Positions 15,863-22,125 of a stretch of 22,125 nucleotides of DNA are shown here, piece after piece; positions within the stretch are counted from its first letter, which is position 1; every line of letters starts with the position of its first letter. A program made the translations under genes and the position numbers. Where the stretch lies: positions 1-22,125 of the forward strand of contig USCK01000013.1 in the NCBI GenBank assembly GCA_900553205.1. The letters run 5' to 3'. The stretch is from an uncultured bacterium (GTDB taxonomy: Bacteria; Cyanobacteriota; Vampirovibrionia; Gastranaerophilales; Gastranaerophilaceae). The notes beneath the pieces were generated by a model. That model saw only the letters and a list, made by a program, of their open reading frames with translations, did no database searches and was not told where the DNA came from.

Positions 15863-16133
15863 GTAAGAAATAAGTAAGAAGGTTACAAACAACAACTATT
15901 ACATCAGACATTAAGTCTAGTTAAACAGCTATTTACTTATTTACCCGTTAGATACTTATGAAGTATTTAACCAAAATCCAAAAACTATCACAATATATAA
16001 TTTTGACTATACGCAGAGAGCTTTTCGAGGTTTGTCGAACTGTTTATGTTGCCGATGGTTGCTGGATTTACAGCTAAAGGAATAACAACTAAATACAGGA
16101 AGTAAATATAATTTCGAAAGGAGATTGAAAGGT
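15863..16133 (+). promoter_or_regulatory. Long flagellin leader with possible anti-Shine-Dalgarno switch
   Basis: 16011-16075 is about 46% GC, clearly above its flanks. CTTTTCGA (16021-16028) is complementary, with one G-U pair, to TCGAAAGG (16114-16121), which includes part of the flagellin Shine-Dalgarno. The same segment can instead form a local hairpin, TTCGA (16024-16028) with TCGAA (16035-16039). A second small hairpin is GCTG-GATTTA-CAGC near 16061-16074. A 19-codon ORF (16046-16105, MLPMVAGFTAKG...) lies between, but lacks a ribosome binding site. All of this is structure by eye. Confidence 0.4.
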
Positions 16134-17069
16134 ATGGCACTCACAATCAACACAAACATGGCGTCACTTCAGGCGCAACACGCATTGAGCAGTTCGACAA
16201 AATCATTGAACTCTTCAATTCAAAGAATGACAACAGGTTACAAAATTAATTCTGCAAAAGATGATGCAGCAGGTTTAGCAGTTGCAAACAAGATGAAAGT
16301 TAAATTATCATCAGTATCAGTTGCAGAATCAAACGTTCAGTTAGGTAGTTCTATGTTAGATACTATCGAAGGAAACTATGAAGTAATCCAAGACCACTTG
16401 CAACGTATTAGAGATTTGACCGAACAGTCAGCAAACGGAACTTATTCTACAGATTCATTAACTGCGATAAGTTCAGAAATTAATCAAAGATTAGATGAAA
16501 TTACTCGTGTAGCAAATAGTACAGAATACAATGGTTTGTATTTGTTAAACGGTGATTTCGGTGAAAAAGGTAAAAAGGGTATTGACCTTCAAGTTGGTAT
16601 TACATCAAGTACAAATTCAGTTATCCACTTAGACGGTTCATTGTTCAATTCTATTCAAGCTTCAGCATTGACTTGGATGGTTAAAGCTAAGAATACTGAT
16701 GGTAAAGATGTTGATGCAACAGGTATGAAACAACAAGAATTTGCTGATACTTGTGCTGGTCTAGGTACAACAGCAAAATTAGAAGGAACTCAAGGTGCAA
16801 ACCAAATGTTAGCTGTATTAGATAAAGCGATAGCAACTATTACAGAAAGAACAACATTATTAGGTGCTACTCAAAACAGATTAGAATCAGCATCTGATGC
16901 ATTACAAGTTCAATCAGATAACTTAACATCTTCATTATCTACAGTAAGAGACGCAGACGTAGCTGCAGAATCTTCAGCTTATATCTCAGCTCAGATTTTG
17001 CAATCAGCTTCAGCTTCACTGTTATCAACAGCGAACCAAACTCCATCAATTGCGTTGAACTTAATCTAG
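16134..17069 (+). CDS. fliC: Flagellin
   Basis: Filament subunit, exported through the flagellar apparatus without a signal peptide. The conserved N-terminal D0/D1 region (LTINTNMASLQAQ, then GYKINSAKDDAAGLAVANKM) and C-terminal region (LSTVRDADVAAESSAYISAQ, ending in SIALNLI) are both intact. The variable middle is small, for a total of 311 aa, similar to B. subtilis Hag. The ATG at 16134 is chosen: AAGGAGA (16118-16124) is nine bases upstream, and MALTINTN is the usual beginning. The frame is open to a TTG three codons earlier. The gene stands alone with a long leader and its own terminator, as expected for an abundant, separately regulated protein. No export chaperone or fliD is in the window. 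Confidence 0.97.
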   Translation: MALTINTNMASLQAQHALSSSTKSLNSSIQRMTTGYKINSAKDDAAGLAVANKMKVKLSSVSVAESNVQLGSSMLDTIEGNYEVIQDHLQRIRDLTEQSANGTYSTDSLTAISSEINQRLDEITRVANSTEYNGLYLLNGDFGEKGKKGIDLQVGITSSTNSVIHLDGSLFNSIQASALTWMVKAKNTDGKDVDATGMKQQEFADTCAGLGTTAKLEGTQGANQMLAVLDKAIATITERTTLLGATQNRLESASDALQVQSDNLTSSLSTVRDADVAAESSAYISAQILQSASASLLSTANQTPSIALNLI

Positions 17070-17139
17070 TAGGTATATAAGTATGTTAAATAAAAAAGAA
17101 AATATAAAAATCTAAATATAGCTGTTGATTGTGATATGA

Positions 17140-17176
17140 AACGGTAGGTTTTCGAAAGAAACTTGCCGTTTTTTTT
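17140..17176 (+). terminator. Rho-independent terminator of the flagellin gene
   Basis: A 12-bp stem (17140-17151 with 17159-17170, two G-U pairs) has a 7-base loop and is followed by a run of eight Ts ending at 17176. Confidence 0.92.
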
Positions 17177-17284
17177 ATAAAAAAGGTGAAAAATAACAAT
17201 AATATTCTTAGTTTTGAAATAATATTCAATAATTTGTAGAAAAATTTGTAAATTTTTATAATTTTGCTTCTTTTTAATATTCTT

Positions 17285-17290
17285 TATAGT
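17285..17290 (+). promoter_or_regulatory. Possible -10 box of proB with a very short leader
   Basis: TATAGT lies only 11 bases before the proB ATG, and no Shine-Dalgarno is visible (AGAATTAAAGT before the ATG). If used, the message would be nearly leaderless. TTTTGC at 17262-17267 is a poor -35 at 17 bases. Confidence 0.3.
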
Positions 17291-17301
17291 AGAATTAAAG
17301 T

Positions 17302-18444
17302 ATGGATAGAAAAGAATTTTTAAATGTTAAACGAATAGTTATAAAACTGGGTACAAATGTATTAAGAAATGAAGATGGGGAAGTTGCTCTATCTAGGATA
17401 TATTCTTATATAGAAGATATTTCAAAGTTAGTGAAATCAGGAAAAGAAGTTATTCTTGTAACATCTGGTGCTGTAGGACTTGGTAAAAAGAAAATTGGTT
17501 TATCAAATACTGACGGTGTTGCCTTAAAACAGGCTTGTGCAGCTATTGGACAAAGTAAGTTGATGTCTTTGTACGAAGAAGGATTTGATACATACAATGT
17601 TGTCGCAGCACAAATTTTGCTTACTGAAGATGATTTTTCTCAAAGAAAAAAATATTTGAGTCTTAGAACGACTTTGAATAGATTGTTAGAAATGGGTGCA
17701 GTTCCTATTATTAATCAAAATGATACAGTATCTGTGATTGATTTTGATGATATGTTGAGTTCTGTTCAAGTATGTTTTGCAGATAACGACAAGTTGTCAG
17801 CACTTGTAGCGAGTGAACTTGATGCGGATTTGTTATTGATATTATCTGATGTTGACGGGTTGTTTGATGCAAATCCTAAAGTTAATCCAAATGCAAAAAT
17901 AATCAAAGAAGTAAAAGGTGTTACAGATGATATAAGGGCTTTGGGTACTGATGCCTCTGAAGGTGGTAGAGGTGGAATGAGGACAAAACTTGAGGCTGCA
18001 AGACTTGTAACTCGTTTTGGCGGTAGGGTTCTTATTGCTAACGGTAAAATTCCTTATGTAATTAGTGAAATCTTTAACCAAAAAGATATTGGTACAATGT
18101 TTGTACCAAATAACGAAAATCTATCAGAAAAGAAACGATGGATTGGTTATGCAACCAATATTTTTGGAAAATTAATTGTAAATAATGGGGCAAAAGATGC
18201 TATTCTTAACAAAGAATCAAGCCTTTTACCTATTGGAGTAATAGGTGTTGTAAACGATTTTAAAAAGGGCGAAGTTATATCTATTCATGATGAAAATGAT
18301 GTTGAATTTGCTCGTGGTATTGTAAATTACAACTCAGAAGATTGCAGACGTATTATTGGTAATCATTCAAATGAAATTTTGAAGGTTTTAGGATTTAAAA
18401 ATTACGATGCAATAATTACTCGTGATAACATAACAATTTTATAG
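17302..18444 (+). CDS. proB: Glutamate 5-kinase
   Basis: First step of proline synthesis. Residues 1-260 are the amino-acid kinase domain (VIKLGTNVL, VTSGAVGLG, INQNDTVS, then GGRGGMRTKLEAA). Residues about 285-370 are a PUA domain (RWIGYATNIFGKLIVNNGA...), as in E. coli ProB; 380 aa is normal. It begins the run proB-proA-tyrA. The start ATG has no clear ribosome binding site, but the similarity begins within a few residues of it (VKRIVIKLG), so an internal start is unlikely. Feedback by proline is known for this family but cannot be read here. Confidence 0.96.
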   Translation: MDRKEFLNVKRIVIKLGTNVLRNEDGEVALSRIYSYIEDISKLVKSGKEVILVTSGAVGLGKKKIGLSNTDGVALKQACAAIGQSKLMSLYEEGFDTYNVVAAQILLTEDDFSQRKKYLSLRTTLNRLLEMGAVPIINQNDTVSVIDFDDMLSSVQVCFADNDKLSALVASELDADLLLILSDVDGLFDANPKVNPNAKIIKEVKGVTDDIRALGTDASEGGRGGMRTKLEAARLVTRFGGRVLIANGKIPYVISEIFNQKDIGTMFVPNNENLSEKKRWIGYATNIFGKLIVNNGAKDAILNKESSLLPIGVIGVVNDFKKGEVISIHDENDVEFARGIVNYNSEDCRRIIGNHSNEILKVLGFKNYDAIITRDNITIL

Positions 18445-18453
18445 AGGTGTTTG

Positions 18454-19704
18454 ATGGATTTTATAGAAATTGCAAAAAACGCAAAAACTGCATCAATAAA
18501 AGCTCAAAAGCTTTCTAATGATGTAAAGAATTCAGCTTTGACTAAAATAGCAGAGAGTCTAGAGGCTCATAAAGCTGAGGTTTTTGATGCAAATAAACAA
18601 GATATGATTGAGGCTAAAGCTTTGTTAGATAGTGGTGAGATATCTCAAGCTATTTATAATCGTTTAAAACTTGATGAAAATAAAATGCGTGATATGATTC
18701 AAGGTTTGATTGATATTTCAAAACTCCCAGACCCTGTAAATAAAAAGCTTATGGAAAGAGAACTTGACGAAGGTTTAGTTTTGACAAAGGTTTCTTGTCC
18801 TATAGGTGTTTTAGGGATTATTTTTGAAGCAAGACCTGATGTAATTTCTCAGATTTCGGCTCTTGCTATCAAATCATCAAATGCAGTTATCTTAAAAGGT
18901 GGAAAAGAATCTACAAATACGAATAAGGCAATATTGGGAATTATTAATTCTGCGTTGGATACGATAGAAGGTTTTCCTAAAAATATGTTAAATCAAGTAT
19001 TCTCAAGAGATGATGTAAAAGAAATGCTTTCTGCGGACAAATATATTGATTTGATTATTCCTCGTGGTGGAAACTCTTTGGTTCAGTTTATAAAATCAAA
19101 TACGAAGATTCCGGTTTTGGGACACGCAGATGGAATATGTCATATATTTGTTGATGAGACTGCTGATTTAGAAATGGCTAAGAAAATTATTGTTGATGCA
19201 AAAACACAGTATCCTAGTGCTTGTAACTCAGTAGAAACTCTTTTGATAAGTGATAAATTCCCAAATGATAAAGAACTTTTGGATTCACTTGTTGATGCAG
19301 GTATTAAATTGATTGATAAGCCTGAAAGTTGGCATAAAGAATATTCAGATAAGATTTTGGCTTATAAATATGTATCATCTGTTGATGAAGCGATTGACCA
19401 TATTAATGAATATGGTTCAGGACATACAGAATCTATAATTACTTCAAACAAAACAAATGCAGAACATTTTATGGATTTAGTTGATTCTGCAGGTGTTTAT
19501 CACAATGCATCTACAAGATTTGCAGATGGGTTTAGATATGGGTTTGGTGCAGAGGTTGGAATTTCTACAAACAAAACTCATGCCAGAGGCCCTGTTGGTA
19601 TGGACGGACTTGTAATATACAAATACAAGCTTAGAGGTTCAGGTGATACTGTAATTAATTATGTAAACGGTGAAAAACACTTTACTCATAAGGATTTGTT
19701 ATGA
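18454..19704 (+). CDS. proA: Gamma-glutamyl phosphate reductase
   Basis: Second step of proline synthesis; reduces glutamyl phosphate with NADPH. It has the aldehyde-dehydrogenase fold with catalytic Cys257 in YPSACNSVETLL, the IIFEARPDV motif near 122-130 and a conserved GAEVGIST near the C-terminus. 416 aa is full length. The ATG at 18454 is chosen, with GAGG six bases upstream; a TTG just before it is also in frame. It lies nine bases after proB, the usual pairing of enzymes sharing an unstable intermediate. Its stop overlaps the tyrA start as ATGA. Confidence 0.96.
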   Translation: MDFIEIAKNAKTASIKAQKLSNDVKNSALTKIAESLEAHKAEVFDANKQDMIEAKALLDSGEISQAIYNRLKLDENKMRDMIQGLIDISKLPDPVNKKLMERELDEGLVLTKVSCPIGVLGIIFEARPDVISQISALAIKSSNAVILKGGKESTNTNKAILGIINSALDTIEGFPKNMLNQVFSRDDVKEMLSADKYIDLIIPRGGNSLVQFIKSNTKIPVLGHADGICHIFVDETADLEMAKKIIVDAKTQYPSACNSVETLLISDKFPNDKELLDSLVDAGIKLIDKPESWHKEYSDKILAYKYVSSVDEAIDHINEYGSGHTESIITSNKTNAEHFMDLVDSAGVYHNASTRFADGFRYGFGAEVGISTNKTHARGPVGMDGLVIYKYKLRGSGDTVINYVNGEKHFTHKDLL

Positions 19705-20483
19705 AAATAGGTGTTGTAGGGCTTGGTTTAATAGGTGGCTCTATTTTTAAAAGCTTAAAGGCTCTAAGTTATGATGTAATCGGAGTTTCAAACTCTCAGA
19801 CAGGAGAGAATATTTCTTCTGATTGGAGTATGTTGTCTGATTGCTCGATTGTGTTTGTATGCTCGCCAATGAATAAAATTATCTCTGATTTAAAAAATTT
19901 AGAGCAGTATGTTTCGGAAGATACAATAGTTTCTGATGTTGCAAGTTTGAAGGAATTTGTTGTAAAAGAAAAATATAATTATAATTTTGTTCCATCTCAC
20001 CCTATGGCAGGCACAGAATTCTCAGGGTTTGAAAATTCTTTTGAGGGTTTGTTTAAGGGTGCAAAATGGGTTTTGACACCATTAAATAATATTGTTCCTG
20101 ATGAGTTGAAACAAGTTATAGTAGATATGGGTGCTAAAATTGTTGTAACAACTCCAGTTGAGCATGATGAGGCTGTAGCATTGATTTCTCATATACCTCT
20201 TGTGTTGTCGCAGGCTTTGTTTTTGACATCAGATGATAATGAACTTGCTAAAAGACTTGCATCATCTGGGTTTAGAGATATGACAAGATTAGCCTTGTCT
20301 AGTGAAGAAATGGCTTGTGATATGGTAAAAATGAATTCTTCTAATATTCAAAAGTCATTGTTAAAACTTTATTCAAATATTGGAAGCTTGATAAAAGAAA
20401 ATTACCCTGAAAAAATACATGACATAAAAGTAAAACGTTCAATAATGTATAAAGATGGTGTTAATAATTACCCTTGTGAGTAA
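19701..20483 (+). CDS. tyrA: Prephenate (or arogenate) dehydrogenase
   Basis: Tyrosine synthesis. The N-terminal Rossmann motif is VGLGLIGGS (6-14). The family core SDVASLKE then SHPMAGTEFSGF follows, with His100 in the SHPMAG motif, and a second conserved histidine in VEHDEAVALISHIP. The helical C-terminal domain is short; no ACT or chorismate mutase domain is attached, and 260 aa suits the minimal cyanobacterial-type enzyme. The substrate, prephenate or arogenate, cannot be decided by eye. It is coupled to proA through ATGA although the pathways differ. Confidence 0.93.
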   Translation: MKIGVVGLGLIGGSIFKSLKALSYDVIGVSNSQTGENISSDWSMLSDCSIVFVCSPMNKIISDLKNLEQYVSEDTIVSDVASLKEFVVKEKYNYNFVPSHPMAGTEFSGFENSFEGLFKGAKWVLTPLNNIVPDELKQVIVDMGAKIVVTTPVEHDEAVALISHIPLVLSQALFLTSDDNELAKRLASSGFRDMTRLALSSEEMACDMVKMNSSNIQKSLLKLYSNIGSLIKENYPEKIHDIKVKRSIMYKDGVNNYPCE

Positions 20484-20492
20484 TTGAATTTT

Positions 20493-20498
20493 TATAAT
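20493..20498 (+). promoter_or_regulatory. Possible -10 box for the ACT-like gene
   Basis: A perfect TATAAT 20 bases before the ATG, followed by the inverted repeat AGTAT-N7-ATACT (20502-20518) that abuts the start codon. No Shine-Dalgarno is present. Confidence 0.35.
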
Positions 20499-20518
20499 AC
20501 CAGTATTATTTTTATACT

Positions 20519-20761
20519 ATGACTACAATAATAGGTATAAAATTAACAAATAGATTAGAGTTATCTAGTGAGTTTCAAAATATAATTACAAAATTCGGTT
20601 GTGCAATAAAAACTCGTATAGGTTTGCATAGTACGTGTAGTAATGTTTGTGCAAATTGGGGAACAATACTTTTAGAGGTTATAGATGAGTCAAAAGTCAG
20701 TGAGATAAAACGAGATTTATCAAGACTGGAAGGTGCTAGAGTTCAGTCAATGACATTGTAG
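20519..20761 (+). CDS. Small ACT-like protein resembling the TM1266 family
   Basis: 80 aa with the beta-alpha-beta pattern of a stand-alone ACT-type domain: strand IIGIKLTNR, helix, then AIKTRIGLH, a cysteine-bearing loop (TCSNVCANWG), strand ILLEVIDE, helix, and the ending RLEGARVQSMTL. This layout matches small proteins annotated as iron-only hydrogenase system regulators (TM1266), though no hydrogenase maturation genes are present here. It starts 35 bases after tyrA, so an aromatic-amino-acid sensor is a competing idea. There is no visible ribosome binding site; the ATG follows an inverted repeat directly. Confidence 0.65.
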   Translation: MTTIIGIKLTNRLELSSEFQNIITKFGCAIKTRIGLHSTCSNVCANWGTILLEVIDESKVSEIKRDLSRLEGARVQSMTL

Positions 20762-20826
20762 GAATGTTGTTTTATTATTTTGAAAAAGTTTTGCCTGTTC
20801 GAGCAAAAAACTTCTAAATATTCAAT

Positions 20827-20853
20827 AGTTTTTTACCCTTAGGGTAAAAAACT
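20827..20853. terminator. Strong hairpin between convergent genes
   Basis: A 12-bp perfect stem (AGTTTTTTACCC with GGGTAAAAAACT) has a TTA loop, in the 134-base gap between convergent genes. Only a short T-run (TTT) follows on the plus strand and none on the minus strand. It may be a weak terminator or an end-protecting structure. Confidence 0.5.
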
Positions 20854-20895
20854 TTCTGCGTTGTAATTGTTTTGAGAGTTTTGGAATTTACTTTG

Positions 20896-21396
20896 TTATG
20901 CTTCGGGTGGAAGTTTTTGGGTTTCTACTTGTTCAATAACCTTGAATATTCCTTCAACTTCTTCCTTGGTCATACCTTGTTCGCATTTTGCAGAGTAGTA
21001 GCCTGATTCAGCACCAAAATACATTACATAAATTTTGTCGTTGTTTCCTCTGATATTGATATCAACACCGTTTGGCAGAGCAAGAATCGTGTTTTGCGTG
21101 TATTTTGTGTAGTCGCCACTGTTGTCGCCGTTATTGACTTCGCTTTGTGATTTTCTGACGGTTACATATCTGGTTTCATCGAGGGGATATGTTATTTCTA
21201 TCATATCCTTCATTGCTCTTACTGTGTAGTTTGATAAAAGCATTGGGAATTGAAACCCTGCGATTTCTGCAGCTTTATTTAGATTATCTTGGCAGTCAGA
21301 CCAAGGGGTTGATATTCCTATCAGGTTGTTATTGGTACAAGCTGAACAGGTTATAATAATTAGAGTTAGCAATATTTTTATAAAGTTATTCTTCAT
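20896..21396 (-). CDS. Putative lipoprotein of unknown function
   Basis: 166 aa. The N-terminus MKNNFIKILLTLIIITCSAC is a lipoprotein signal: two lysines, a hydrophobic core, then Cys20 as the likely lipidated residue after C-S-A. Cys at -3 is unusual, but -1 Ala and -2 Ser fit. The mature part contains two cysteines (Cys35 in WSDCQD and one near the end in SAKCEQ) that could pair outside the cytoplasm. It has a motif-like stretch LSNYTVRAMKDMIEITYP and a predicted alpha/beta mix. I do not recognise the family. The ATG has AGAGGA about seven bases upstream. Confidence 0.85.
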   Translation of the reverse strand: MKNNFIKILLTLIIITCSACTNNNLIGISTPWSDCQDNLNKAAEIAGFQFPMLLSNYTVRAMKDMIEITYPLDETRYVTVRKSQSEVNNGDNSGDYTKYTQNTILALPNGVDINIRGNNDKIYVMYFGAESGYYSAKCEQGMTKEEVEGIFKVIEQVETQKLPPEA

Positions 21397-21415
21397 TGGA
21401 TTTCCTCTTTTTTGT

Positions 21416-21424
21416 ATAATAGCA
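21416..21424 (-). promoter_or_regulatory. Possible extended -10 of the lipoprotein gene
   Basis: On the minus strand TGCTATTAT follows directly after the U-tract of the upstream terminator. The predicted start would fall at the edge of the Shine-Dalgarno site, which is tight, and no -35 is evident. Confidence 0.3.
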
Positions 21425-21425
21425 T

Positions 21426-21451
21426 AAAAAAAAAGAGGCTAATTGCCTCTT
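21426..21451 (-). terminator. Rho-independent terminator facing left
   Basis: The stem AAGAGGC (21433-21439) with GCCTCTT (21445-21451) has a 5-base loop. On the minus strand it is followed by nine Ts (complement of 21426-21434). It would end transcripts from the toxin-antitoxin remnant before the lipoprotein gene. Confidence 0.8.
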
Positions 21452-21480
21452 GGAATTAAGAATAGCTGGAAGTATGAAAA

Positions 21481-21504
21481 AGATTTAATACATATATTAA
21501 ATCT
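21481..21504. repeat. AT-rich perfect inverted repeat
   Basis: AGATTTAATA and TATTAAATCT form a 10-bp stem with a CATA loop. On the minus strand five Ts follow, so it could also act as a weak terminator downstream of the broken toxin gene. Confidence 0.45.
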
Positions 21505-21551
21505 AAAAATTTAGAATTTTAATATTACCCGAGTTTCTATATTTTTGGAAA

Positions 21552-21699
21552 AAGTTACTAAGTTACTAAGAGAATAAGAATATGATACTTTATGTCATCT
21601 TGAGCGTAAGCGAAAGATCTCTAGCAAGAAGTGAATAAGATCGGAAGTAACTAAGTTACTAAGACTTATACTGTCATTGCGAACGAAGTGAAGCAATCC
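21552..21699. repeat. Composite intergenic repeat cluster, copy C
   Basis: Contains AAGTTACTAAG three times (21552-21562, 21560-21570, 21653-21663) and AAGTGAATAAG once (21629-21639), both shared with copy B. It also holds two palindromic elements: 21594-21621 starting GTCATCTTGAGCG, and 21673-21699 starting GTCATTGCGAACG and ending GCAATCC. The right part lies inside the toxin reading frame. Confidence 0.75.
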
Positions 21700-21810
21700 G
21701 GAAAATATCAAAAGACCTGCAAGTTTGTTATCAAGCGAAATATATGCCACTATGCCTTTAACATCTGATTTAGCTTCGTTAGTGATAATTATTGGTAACT
21801 TATTTTTCAT
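21595..21810 (-). pseudogene. ParE/RelE-type toxin cut short by repeat DNA
   Basis: 71-aa reading frame. Residues 1-31 (MKNKLPIIITNEAKSDVKGI, then VAYISLDNKLA) look like the start of a ParE/RelE-superfamily toxin. From about residue 32 the sequence is GLLIFSGLLHFVRND..., of which GLLHFVRND is the direct translation of the intergenic repeat at 21673-21699. The rest continues through copy C to the stop at 21595. The family is usually 90-100 aa and its catalytic residues lie in the lost C-terminal half, so the toxin is presumably dead. It overlaps the antitoxin gene by 11 bases, the usual layout of such pairs. No convincing C-terminal fragment was found downstream, to 21452. Confidence 0.7.
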
Positions 21811-22051
21811 ACTCGGTGATTAACTCATCAATAAATGCAAGTCCGTCAGAAACTCTACCTTCTTTTACATCATCAAGTCCTTTTTTTATTTCGGCATTGA
21901 TAATGTCTTTTCTTTTTTTAGCCATGGAAGTCTGAACTATTACAATCCCAATATTTGCATTTATAGCATCACTTAGTGACTTATACACTCCTGACGCTAC
22001 CTGATTTTGTAAAAAACTTTTGACATCAGGTGATAGAGATATATTTTCCAT
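21800..22051 (-). CDS. ParD-like antitoxin
   Basis: 83 aa from the ATG at 22051, which has AAGGGG six bases upstream; the frame extends to 22093 without a ribosome site. The N-terminus (ENISLSPDVKSFLQNQVASG, then YKSLSDAINANI) is the ribbon-helix-helix DNA-binding pattern of ParD/CopG-type antitoxins. The C-terminal half (KKRKDIINAEIKKGLDDVKE and on) is the charged, flexible toxin-binding part. It precedes and overlaps the toxin frame. With the toxin broken it has no obvious partner here. It could persist as an orphan repressor or neutralise related toxins elsewhere. Confidence 0.8.
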   Translation of the reverse strand: MENISLSPDVKSFLQNQVASGVYKSLSDAINANIGIVIVQTSMAKKRKDIINAEIKKGLDDVKEGRVSDGLAFIDELITEYEK

Positions 22052-22083
22052 GTTTAACCCCTTTTTAGGTGACTTATAACTTG

Positions 22084-22112
22084 ATTGTAACAAATTTTTC
22101 AGATTTTTTCAA
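22084..22112 (-). promoter_or_regulatory. Promoter of the antitoxin-toxin operon
   Basis: On the minus strand TTGAAA (22112-22107) and TACAAT (22089-22084) are spaced by exactly 17 bases, each one mismatch from consensus. The leader would be about 26 bases. Confidence 0.6.
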
Positions 22113-22125
22113 TAAAAGCCTTATT

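Noticed and set aside
16050..16058. GCCGAT as a sigma-28 -10 element for flagellin
   Set aside because: No TAAA box lies about 15 bases upstream, and the match ends GG instead of AA.
16000..16080. Possible cyclic-di-GMP (GEMM) riboswitch before flagellin, suggested by ACGCAGAG and GTTGCCGATGG
   Set aside because: The conserved GGGCAAACC, GAAA tetraloop and GGGACGCAAAGC core are missing, and the order of elements does not fit.
20786..20813. Hairpin AAGTTTTGC with GCAAAAAACTT as a second terminator after the ACT-like gene
   Set aside because: The arms differ by two bases in length and there is no U-run.
21452..21594. C-terminal remnant of the broken toxin downstream of the repeat
   Set aside because: Short stretches (for example FFQKYRNSGNIKILNF on the minus strand) are suggestive but too short and stop-ridden to assign.

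Overview
The window is AT-rich, densely coded bacterial DNA. An outer membrane with lipid A is implied by lpxK, and a flagellum by a short flagellin. The remaining genes are a FabI-type enoyl reductase, lipoyl synthase, a CpaE-like ATPase, a MetH without its reactivation domain, and several small proteins of no family I can name. Together with frequent ATGA gene junctions and intergenic palindromes, this best fits a gut-type non-photosynthetic relative of Cyanobacteria (Vampirovibrionia/Gastranaerophilales, formerly Melainabacteria). This placement is a judgement from general resemblance, with confidence of about 0.6. It is ordinary chromosome with small accessory patches; no phage, insertion sequence, CRISPR array, rRNA or tRNA was seen.

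Layout. 1-2700 (minus): nth and lpxK overlap. fabI lies upstream behind a terminator whose loop appears to contain the lpxK -35 box. 2780-4860 (plus): a dihydrolipoamide dehydrogenase-like flavoprotein that lacks one redox cysteine is coupled to lipA. 4863-7145: an unknown one-pass membrane protein diverges from a CpaE-like ATPase with a degenerate receiver domain. 7146-8248: an accessory patch of small proteins. It holds a promoter bracketed by two copies of a 19-bp palindrome and a tiny gene split across a classic A_AAA_AAG slippery heptamer. 8225-12720 (minus): metH and a homocysteine methyltransferase/methylenetetrahydrofolate reductase fusion, joined by ATGA. 12847-15635 (plus): tyrS, cysK, cysE. 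15636-17176: a repeat element, a long flagellin leader, flagellin and its terminator. 17302-20761 (plus): proB, proA, tyrA and a small ACT-like protein. 20896-22125 (minus): a lipoprotein of unknown function and a ParD/ParE-type toxin-antitoxin pair whose toxin is cut short by intergenic repeat DNA.

How the genes work together. Sulfur amino acid synthesis is well represented. CysE and CysK make cysteine. MetH makes methionine, with methyl-tetrahydrofolate supplied by the reductase half of the fusion protein. proB/proA give proline and tyrA gives tyrosine. fabI and lpxK serve the envelope. The most notable points are the single-cysteine flavoprotein, the slippery small ORF, the twin operator, the structured flagellin leader and the repeat-truncated toxin. 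No single large undescribed system is evident.
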